Origin: an uncultured Bacteroidota bacterium
GTDB lineage: Bacteria > Bacteroidota > Bacteroidia > Flavobacteriales > Flavobacteriaceae
Assembly (NCBI GenBank): GCA_902557655.1
Contig: CACEAZ010000004.1
Location: 1 to 64,000, forward strand
Reading direction: 5' to 3'
DNA: 64,000 bases
Position 1 is the first letter of the stretch. Every line of letters begins with the position of its first letter. Made by a program: the position numbers and the translations under genes. The notes below the pieces were generated by a model that was given only the letters and a program-made list of their open reading frames with translations, was not told where the DNA came from and did no database searches. This document shows, piece by piece, positions 57,379 through 64,000 of this stretch.

Positions 57379-59763
57379 ATGAATAAGAGCCTTTTTTCTG
57401 GTTTTTGGGAAAAAATTTCCAAAATAATTTTAAAAAATAGAGTTCTTATTGTTTTATCCCTATTAACAGCAACCTACTTTTTTACTACTCATTGGGATAA
57501 TATTAGATTTACATATACAGAAGCAAATTTACTTCCTGCAACACATCCTGAAAATATTAAATATAAATCCTTCACTGATAAATTTGGAGAGGAAGGAAAT
57601 CTTATAGTAATTTCTGTAAAAGATTCTACTTTATTTACAATTGAAAAATTAAATGCTTGGAATGAATTGTCTCATTCCTTTAAAGACCACGAAGATGTAT
57701 CAACTGTAATTGCTTTTGGTGACTTACAAAAACTAAAAAAGAATAAATCTTCTAAACAATTTTATATAGAACCTTTTATTAAAGATTCTATATCTGAAGA
57801 ATCAGAATTAGAATTATTAAAAAACGAAATTTTTAATAATTCACCTTTCTATGATAAATTTTTAATTAACTCTGAATCAAAAGCGGTAAGAACAGCAATT
57901 AATTTAAAAACTGAAGTTGTAAATACGGTTTTAAGAGAACAGTTTGTAAATAATGTTTTACTTCCAAGAGTTTCTGAATTCGAGCAAAAATACAATCTTG
58001 ATGTTAGAATTTCTGGAATGCCTTATGTTCGGACCAAGTACTCAGAAACAATTAAAGCAGAATTAGGAAAATTTCTTATTCTTGCCTTAATTGTCACCTC
58101 GCTTATTTTCTTTTTATTTTTTAGGTCATTTAGAGCTACATTGATTTCAATTATTGCGGTTTCTGTAGGAGTAATGTGGACACTTGGTATAGTTGGAATT
58201 TTAGAATATGAATTAACTGTACTTACGGCAATTATTCCTCCTTTGATAATAGTTATTGGAATGCCTAATTGTATTTTCTTGATTAATAAATATCAGCATG
58301 AACTAAATAAACACGGAGATAAATCTTTATCACTTCAGAAAGTAATTACCAAGATAGGTAATGTAACCCTTATGACTAATGTAACAACTGCTTCGGGATT
58401 CGCAACATTCATTACCACTGACAGTAAACTACTAAATGAATTTGGTTTGGTAGCATCGTTAAGTATCTTATCAATATTTATTTTATGCCTACTGATTATT
58501 CCTATTGTTTATAGTTTTCTTCCAAAGCCAGATGAAAAGCATCTTGAGCATCAAAATAAAAAATGGATTAATAATCTTCTTAATTGGATGGTTAGTGTAG
58601 TTAAAACTAAAAGAATAGAAGTTTATATTATTTCTGTAATGCTATTAGCTTTAAGTATAATTGGAATATATAAAATTGAAATTTCTGGTAGCTTCATCGA
58701 TGACATGCCTAGAAATACAGAATTCTTTGATGATATTCTTTATTATGAAAAAGAATTTAACGGTATTTTACCCTTAGAAATATATATAGATTCTAAAAGA
58801 AAAAAATCAATCACTAAGCTTTCTACCATTAAAAAAATGGAGATTGTTGAAAATCTAATAACTAAATTTCCTGAGCTATCAAGGCCAATTTCAGTGGTAA
58901 GTCTTGTAAAATATTCTAAACAAGCCTTTTATAATGGAAATCCAAAATACTATCAAGTTCCAACTTCACAAGAAAATAGCTTTATTCTTTCTTATGCTAA
59001 AAATTCAACTTCAGATGTTGACCTTTTAAACAATTTTGTTGATAGTACCGGCCAGTATACAAGAATTACAACTTTCATGAAAGATATGAAAATTGAAAGG
59101 ATGGAAAGAATTGAAGAAGAGTTAAATGCTGAAATAGAGAAAGTTATGCCATCAGATAGGTTTGAGGTATTCTTGACCGGAAAAGCTTACCTCTTTCAAA
59201 AGGGAACTTATTTTTTAGTTGAAAATCTTGTTTGGTCACTAGGTTTAGCAGTGGTTTTAATTTCTTTATTTATGGCTTATTTATTTAGAAATTTTAGAAT
59301 GATTATTATTTCGCTCATCCCTAACCTACTTCCGCTTTTAATAACGGCTGGATTAATGGGTTATATTGGGATACCTATTAAGCCTTCAACAATTTTAATA
59401 TTTAGTATTGCATTTGGAATTTCTGTTGATGATACAATTCATTTCTTGGCAAAATATAGACAAGAACTTCAGGAAAACAAATGGCAAGTAAAAAAATCTG
59501 TTTATAACTCTGTTAGGGAAACAGGGCTAAGTATGTTTTATACGTCGATAGTACTATTTTTTGGATTTTCTGTTTTTATAGTTTCAAATTTTGGCGGTAC
59601 GGTTGCTCTTGGTTCTTTGGTTTCTGGAACGCTTCTGCTTGCAATGCTGTCTAATCTTTTATTGTTGCCTTCTCTTTTATTAACTCTTGACAAGTCAATA
59701 GCAAATGAAAAAGTTCTGAAAGACCCTAAAATTAAAATCCTTTCTGATCAAGAGGAATTATAA
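57379..59763 (+). CDS. MMPL/RND family transporter (HAE3-like, Patched-related)
   Basis: The 794-residue protein has two repeats: a helix at about 15-38, a periplasmic loop, then five helices (about 240-390), and the same again (about 415-435, 630-780). The second half carries ISVDDTIHFLAKYRQEL, the acidic helix of the proton relay. In the first half the same place reads VIGMPNCIFLINKYQHEL, without acids. The families known here export lipids, sterols or hydrophobic compounds. Substrate cannot be told. TATCTTTA at 57352 may be a weak -7 box. Confidence 0.88.
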   Translation: MNKSLFSGFWEKISKIILKNRVLIVLSLLTATYFFTTHWDNIRFTYTEANLLPATHPENIKYKSFTDKFGEEGNLIVISVKDSTLFTIEKLNAWNELSHSFKDHEDVSTVIAFGDLQKLKKNKSSKQFYIEPFIKDSISEESELELLKNEIFNNSPFYDKFLINSESKAVRTAINLKTEVVNTVLREQFVNNVLLPRVSEFEQKYNLDVRISGMPYVRTKYSETIKAELGKFLILALIVTSLIFFLFFRSFRATLISIIAVSVGVMWTLGIVGILEYELTVLTAIIPPLIIVIGMPNCIFLINKYQHELNKHGDKSLSLQKVITKIGNVTLMTNVTTASGFATFITTDSKLLNEFGLVASLSILSIFILCLLIIPIVYSFLPKPDEKHLEHQNKKWINNLLNWMVSVVKTKRIEVYIISVMLLALSIIGIYKIEISGSFIDDMPRNTEFFDDILYYEKEFNGILPLEIYIDSKRKKSITKLSTIKKMEIVENLITKFPELSRPISVVSLVKYSKQAFYNGNPKYYQVPTSQENSFILSYAKNSTSDVDLLNNFVDSTGQYTRITTFMKDMKIERMERIEEELNAEIEKVMPSDRFEVFLTGKAYLFQKGTYFLVENLVWSLGLAVVLISLFMAYLFRNFRMIIISLIPNLLPLLITAGLMGYIGIPIKPSTILIFSIAFGISVDDTIHFLAKYRQELQENKWQVKKSVYNSVRETGLSMFYTSIVLFFGFSVFIVSNFGGTVALGSLVSGTLLLAMLSNLLLLPSLLLTLDKSIANEKVLKDPKIKILSDQEEL

Positions 59764-59781
59764 TATTTAGTTGCAAAGACA

Positions 59782-59789
59782 TATATTTG
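59782..59789 (+). promoter_or_regulatory. Candidate -7 box for asnS
   Basis: TATATTTG fits TAnnTTTG and ends 16 bases before the asnS ATG at 59806. A TTG is present nearby (59771) but at only eight bases, too short for the -33 element. Confidence 0.4.
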
Positions 59790-59805
59790 AATAAATTATT
59801 TAACG

Positions 59806-61242
59806 ATGAATCATATTTCTATAATTGATATACTTAATTCTGAGGATTATTTCAGTAAAGAAGTCAATATTTGTGGATGGGTAAAAACTTTCAGAGCAAA
59901 TAGATTTATTGCTTTAAATGACGGATCAAGTATAAAAAATATTCAATGTGTTATCGATTTTGAAAACACAGATCCTGATAAATTAAAAAAAATATCTACT
60001 GGTGCTGCATTGTCAATTAACGGGGATGTTGTAAACAGTCAGGGGTCAAAACAATCTATTGAAATTCAGGTCAATAATTTTGAAATACTTGGTGAATCTG
60101 ATGCTGAAGTTTATCCGATACAGCCAAAAAAACACTCGTTTGAATTTTTGAGAGAAAATGCTCACTTAAGAACAAGAACAAATACCTTTAGCGCTGTCAT
60201 GAGAATTAGATCATCATTGTCTTTTGCTATTCACAATTATTTTAATTTAAACGGTTTCTATTATGTGCATACACCGATAATCACAGCTAGTGATGCTGAG
60301 GGTGCTGGAGAGCAATTTCGAGTTACTACCTTGGATTTGAAGAACACACCAGTTGACGAATCAGGAACGATAGATTTTAAAAAGGACTTTTTTGGAAAAG
60401 AAACAAATTTAACCGTTTCTGGTCAGTTAGAGGCAGAGGCCTATGCAATGTCATTAGGAAAGGTTTATACTTTTGGGCCAACTTTTAGAGCTGAAAACTC
60501 TAATACTTCAAGACATCTTTCTGAATTTTGGATGATAGAACCAGAAGTTGCTTTTATGGATATCAATGGCAACATGAAATTGGCTGAGGACTTTCTTAAG
60601 TATATAATTGATTATGTTTTAAAAAACAATAGTGAAGATCTGGAATTTTTAGAGACCAGATTACTTAACGAAGAAAAGCAAAAACCACAAAATGAAAGGA
60701 ATGAGCTAAGTTTAATTGAAAAATTAAATTTTGTTTTAGAAAACAAATTCAAAGTGATTACTTATACTGAGGCAATAGATATCTTGAGAAATTGTAAACC
60801 TAATAAGAAGAAGAAATTTAAATATCTGATTAATGAATGGGGTACAGATTTACAAAGTGAACACGAGAGATTCCTTGTTGAAAAAGAATTCAAATGCCCT
60901 GTTGTAATCTATAATTATCCTGCAAAAATCAAATCATTTTACATGAAATTAAATGAAGATGGCAAAACAGTAAGAGCTATGGATATACTATTTCCAGGAA
61001 TTGGCGAAATTGTGGGAGGATCTCAAAGAGAAGAAAGATTAGATGTATTATTAAAGAGGATAGAAGAAATAGGAATTGATAAAAAAGAATTATGGTGGTA
61101 TACCGATCTAAGGAAATACGGAACTGCTGTTCACTCTGGCTTTGGTCTTGGATTTGAAAGATTAGTTATGTTTGTTACTGGTATGTCAAATATCAGGGAT
61201 GTAATTCCATTTCCAAGAACACCACAAAATGCTGAGTTTTAA
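59806..61242 (+). CDS. asnS: Asparaginyl-tRNA synthetase
   Basis: The 478-residue class II enzyme has an N-terminal OB-fold anticodon-binding domain (about 15-105) and the catalytic domain. Motif 2 is FRAENSNTSRHLSEFWMIEPE and motif 3 GFGLGFERLVMFVTGMSNIRDVIPFPRTP. The residues HTPIITASDAEGAGEQF are typical of AsnRS rather than AspRS. It is five bases from rpoN and probably co-transcribed. Confidence 0.96.
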   Translation: MNHISIIDILNSEDYFSKEVNICGWVKTFRANRFIALNDGSSIKNIQCVIDFENTDPDKLKKISTGAALSINGDVVNSQGSKQSIEIQVNNFEILGESDAEVYPIQPKKHSFEFLRENAHLRTRTNTFSAVMRIRSSLSFAIHNYFNLNGFYYVHTPIITASDAEGAGEQFRVTTLDLKNTPVDESGTIDFKKDFFGKETNLTVSGQLEAEAYAMSLGKVYTFGPTFRAENSNTSRHLSEFWMIEPEVAFMDINGNMKLAEDFLKYIIDYVLKNNSEDLEFLETRLLNEEKQKPQNERNELSLIEKLNFVLENKFKVITYTEAIDILRNCKPNKKKKFKYLINEWGTDLQSEHERFLVEKEFKCPVVIYNYPAKIKSFYMKLNEDGKTVRAMDILFPGIGEIVGGSQREERLDVLLKRIEEIGIDKKELWWYTDLRKYGTAVHSGFGLGFERLVMFVTGMSNIRDVIPFPRTPQNAEF

Positions 61243-61247
61243 TAACT

Positions 61248-62675
61248 ATGAAACAATTTTTAAAACTTAAATTATCTCAAAAATTATCTCCTCAACAAAT
61301 TCAATTAATGAAATTGATTCAACTTCCAACCCTGGATTTTGAACAAAAAATTCAAAGAGAAATTGAAGAAAACCCAGCTCTAGAACAGGGTCAAAATTCA
61401 TCTGATGAAAATAATGATGAAGGTCAGGATGATTACTCCGATTCAGACGATCTAAATATTGATGATTATATCAATTACGATGATACACCCTCATATAAAT
61501 TAAGTTCAAACAATTCAGGAAATCAAGAAGATAAAAACATTCCCTTTGCATCAGGAATTTCATTTACACAGCATCTTTTAACACAGCTAAAACCAATTAG
61601 TTTAAGTGAAAAGAAGATGAAAATAGCAGAATTTCTTGTTGGTAGTATTGACGAATCAGGATATATAAGGCTTGATCCTGATGAAATAATCGACGATTTA
61701 GCATTTACACAAAATCTAATTGTATCAAATGATGAGTTAGAAGAAGTTCTAAAAATTGTTCAAGAATTTGATCCCCCCGGAGTTGGTGCTCTTTCCTTAC
61801 AAAATTGTCTAATTCTACAATTAAAAAGAAAAAAAAGTTCCGTCTCGATAGATTTAGCAATTGAAATTATTGAAAATTCATTTGAACAATTTTCAAAAAA
61901 ACATTTTGAAAAATTAATGAATAAATATTCAATTAATGAAGAACAATTAAAGGAGGTGATAACCATTATATCAAAACTAAATCCAAAACCTGGTGGATCG
62001 TACTCTGGTGGAGGGAAGCCCGTTGAACAAGTAATCCCAGACTTTAAAATATCAATTGAAAATAATGAACTTATTCTAGAGCTAAACTATAGAAATAGTC
62101 CTACACTAAACATTTCAAGAGATTATGACGAAATGCTAAGAGGGTACAAACTTGAAAAAAATAAATCTAAATCTCAAAGGGAAGCAATTCAATTTATAAA
62201 ACAAAAATTAGATTCTGCAAAGTGGTTTATTGACGCGGTAAAACAAAGACAACAAACACTCTTCATTACTATGCAGGCAATTATGAATTACCAAAAAGAA
62301 TACTTTATCACTGGTGATGAAAGAAAAATAAAACCAATGATCTTAAAAGATATTGCTAATGAGATTGAAATGGATATATCTACTATTTCAAGAGTAGCTA
62401 ATAGCAAATATGTTGATACTCCATACGGAACAAAACTTTTGAAAGAGTTTTTTAGTGAATCTATGAAGACAACTAGTGGAGAAGAAATTTCAACTATTGA
62501 GATTAAGAAAATTTTAGAAAAGATTATTTCTAACGAAAATAAAAGAAAGCCTGAAACAGATGAAAAGCTTGTAAAATTATTAAATGAAAAAGGCTACAAA
62601 ATTGCTAGACGAACAGTCGCTAAATATAGGGAGCAACTAAATATTCCTGTTGCTAGACTAAGAAAAGAAATTTAA
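61248..62675 (+). CDS. rpoN: RNA polymerase sigma-54 factor
   Basis: The 475-residue protein has region I (LKLKLSQKLSPQQIQLMKLIQLPTLDFE), where activators are sensed, then an acidic region II (about 45-95), the core-binding region, and the RpoN box ARRTVAKYREQLNIPV near the C-terminus. Sigma-54 needs an AAA+ activator and recognises GG-N10-GC promoters. No activator gene is seen in the window. It converges with exbD over a ten-base gap without a terminator. Confidence 0.95.
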   Translation: MKQFLKLKLSQKLSPQQIQLMKLIQLPTLDFEQKIQREIEENPALEQGQNSSDENNDEGQDDYSDSDDLNIDDYINYDDTPSYKLSSNNSGNQEDKNIPFASGISFTQHLLTQLKPISLSEKKMKIAEFLVGSIDESGYIRLDPDEIIDDLAFTQNLIVSNDELEEVLKIVQEFDPPGVGALSLQNCLILQLKRKKSSVSIDLAIEIIENSFEQFSKKHFEKLMNKYSINEEQLKEVITIISKLNPKPGGSYSGGGKPVEQVIPDFKISIENNELILELNYRNSPTLNISRDYDEMLRGYKLEKNKSKSQREAIQFIKQKLDSAKWFIDAVKQRQQTLFITMQAIMNYQKEYFITGDERKIKPMILKDIANEIEMDISTISRVANSKYVDTPYGTKLLKEFFSESMKTTSGEEISTIEIKKILEKIISNENKRKPETDEKLVKLLNEKGYKIARRTVAKYREQLNIPVARLRKEI

Positions 62676-62685
62676 ATAGTACTTT

Positions 62686-63168
62686 TTAATTCTTATTCAA
62701 AGAAACATCACCGATTCTAGTGGTGTAGTTAATCTTTAAGGCATTTACTTTTCTAAGCTCCTGTTTAATATCTCCAATGATACCCATATTTGTCTCTTTA
62801 TCAACTTTAAGTGCAGTAGTTAAAAAAGGTCTTAATTCTTCTCTTTTTGATTCTCTCTCTGCATATATAAATGCTGGAATATCAGAAACTTCAGAAAACT
62901 TATCGTTTAACTGTAGTCTAGCTTCTGTTCCAAACTTAGATTGATATCCAAAATTGGGTTTACCTGCATATATATACATAACCAACTCCTTTTTATCAAG
63001 CTTTTCAACTTGATTAGCTGCAGGAAGTTCATTTTTGATTTTTAATTCATTATCTCTCATTACGGTAGCTACCATAAAAAAGAACAAGAGCATAAAAACA
63101 ATATCAGGAAGAGATGCTGTATTTACAGCTGGTAAATCTCCTTTTTTCTTTTTATTAAATTTTGACAT
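62686..63168 (-). CDS. exbD: ExbD/TolR family proton-channel protein (shorter copy)
   Basis: The 160-residue protein has one helix (about 22-42, IVFMLLFFFMVATVM) with the key Asp (LPDIVFMLLFFF) that conducts protons with ExbB. The rest is the periplasmic domain, with an insert around 80-130. It lies 16 bases after the longer exbD. Together with TonB at 17.3 kb it energises outer-membrane transport. Confidence 0.93.
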   Translation of the reverse strand: MSKFNKKKKGDLPAVNTASLPDIVFMLLFFFMVATVMRDNELKIKNELPAANQVEKLDKKELVMYIYAGKPNFGYQSKFGTEARLQLNDKFSEVSDIPAFIYAERESKREELRPFLTTALKVDKETNMGIIGDIKQELRKVNALKINYTTRIGDVSLNKN

Positions 63169-63184
63169 AATTGTTTTCTCTTAA

Positions 63185-63781
63185 TTATTGAACTTCAGAA
63201 AGTTTCTGTGGGTACTCCTTACGAAGTCTATTAATATTTTCTTTTAACTTGTCTTTACTTCCAGGCCAATTAACGTCTTTGTAATTTTTCATCATTTCAG
63301 AGTAACTTGTTCCATATAATTCTTGAGCTCTGATATTTCTAAGATGGGTGTATGCAGCAACTAATTCATTTTGAACAGAAATATATGTCGCATAAGAAGT
63401 TTCCCTCTCGTTTTTTAATGAAATAATTGCTTTATCAGGATTATCAGAAGATTTTTTATCTCTTTCCCCTTTACAGTAATCACAAGCATCCTCACCTGAT
63501 CCTCCACCATTGTCAAGGAAATTAATTGCAGCTTCTCTTAAGTTCTCTAATTCCATTAACTCATCTTCAACTAAGAGCTGATCTTTACCATTTAACAAAA
63601 CAGTAAAAATATTTTTTTGTTTAATAACTACATCTTCTTCAGATTCTTCCATTGGTGGAAGTTTCCTACTGATACCTGAATCTGTTTCAATAGTTGTAGT
63701 TACTAAGAAAAAAATCAATAATAGGAAAGCAATGTCAGCCATTGATCCTGCATTAACTTCTGGTGATGATCTTCTTGCCAT
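63185..63781 (-). CDS. exbD: ExbD/TolR family proton-channel protein with CxxC insert
   Basis: The 198-residue protein has a helix (about 13-33, MADIAFLLLIFFLVTT) with the proton-relay Asp. Its periplasmic domain has an insert beginning GGGSGEDACDYCKG (CxxC at 63473-63484) that is absent from E. coli ExbD; I recall similar inserts in other Bacteroidota. It is the first of two tandem exbD genes, which differ in length and are not recent duplicates. It lies six bases after the small membrane protein gene. Confidence 0.93.
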   Translation of the reverse strand: MARRSSPEVNAGSMADIAFLLLIFFLVTTTIETDSGISRKLPPMEESEEDVVIKQKNIFTVLLNGKDQLLVEDELMELENLREAAINFLDNGGGSGEDACDYCKGERDKKSSDNPDKAIISLKNERETSYATYISVQNELVAAYTHLRNIRAQELYGTSYSEMMKNYKDVNWPGSKDKLKENINRLRKEYPQKLSEVQ

Positions 63782-63787
63782 GTTAAA

Positions 63788-63997
63788 TTATTTTCTGTTT
63801 TTATAACCGAAAAATAACATTGTACCACTAGCTATTATAATAAGTGAGTAGAACATAAATAATGCTGCTCCTATAAACTTAGAACTAGTAGCTGATAATA
63901 TTTTTCCCTCTCTCATTAAAGTTTCTTCTCCAGATGCTAAAATAAAACAAAGAGCAAATAGCCCGATAAATGAACCAATCATTTTGAGAGTAGTCAT
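63788..63997 (-). CDS. Small two-helix membrane protein preceding exbD (start uncertain)
   Basis: At least 63 residues remain in frame: two hydrophobic helices (GSFIGLFALCFILASG and GAALFMFYSLIIIASGTMLFFGY) and a Lys-rich tail. Candidate starts are ATG at 63997 and 63982; the frame stays open to the right edge, so the gene may extend beyond the window. In Flavobacteriia a short membrane protein of unknown function usually lies between exbB and exbD, which fits this place; exbB would then be just off the edge. Confidence 0.6.
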   Translation of the reverse strand: MTTLKMIGSFIGLFALCFILASGEETLMREGKILSATSSKFIGAALFMFYSLIIIASGTMLFFGYKNRK

Positions 63998-64000
63998 CAA

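Overview
The window reads as ordinary core chromosome of a Bacteroidota bacterium, most likely a Flavobacteriia member with a compact, AT-rich genome (about 30% G+C by eye, not computed). Four things point there: the type IX secretion proteins SprA and a PorP/SprF paralogue; an alternative complex III (ActABCDEF) next to an aa3-type oxidase; flavobacterial promoter boxes (TAnnTTTG, sometimes with TTG 17-23 bp upstream); and a DUF2723 protein. No phage, insertion sequence, CRISPR array or defence island was found. Genes are tightly packed, often touching or overlapping by a few bases.

Layout. 1-1.5 kb: tail of an unknown gene, an OmpH/Skp chaperone and murI. 1.5-6.4 kb: a PorP/SprF-like outer-membrane protein, an Nfu-type Fe-S carrier, a DUF255 lipoprotein and tsaB. 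6.4-12 kb (minus): a MacAB-TolC-like exporter with two permeases and a separate ATPase. 12-17.3 kb (minus): heme-copper oxidase subunits III/IV and assembly genes (SCO, DUF420, heme O synthase, a small CxxC membrane protein, and a cysteine-free protein that may be SCO-like). 17.3-27.7 kb (minus): tonB, a VanZ-like gene, gcvH, sprA (2380 codons), ruvA and ruvB. 27.7-39 kb (minus): a respiratory block encoding the six ACIII subunits and oxidase subunits II and I, closed by a clear terminator. 39-44 kb: a SPOR protein, then infB, nusA and rimP (minus) preceded by a tRNA-Gln(UUG). 44-50.5 kb: a DUF2723 membrane protein, a thioredoxin fold without its cysteines, a sugar MFS transporter and a Tat-exported glycosylasparaginase. 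50.5-57.3 kb: polA and a translation block (rplM, rpsI, rpsB, tsf, pyrH, frr). 57.4-64 kb: an RND/MMPL exporter, asnS, rpoN and, on the other strand, two exbD genes plus a small membrane protein at the window edge.

How they work together. ActA-F passes electrons from menaquinol to the oxidase encoded by ctaC/ctaD; its subunits III/IV and copper/heme assembly factors lie in a second cluster 10 kb away. TonB and the ExbD pair belong to the energised outer-membrane machinery. SprA is the T9SS translocon. The infB-nusA-rimP and rplM-to-frr blocks are translation modules.

I found no clearly new system. The best leads are a strong intrinsic-terminator hairpin between a promoter-like box and rimP-nusA-infB, a cysteine-free possible SCO relative beside a normal SCO, a thioredoxin fold with DEIS in place of CGPC, a polymerase I that lost one proofreading aspartate, and a His-rich segment in ActF.
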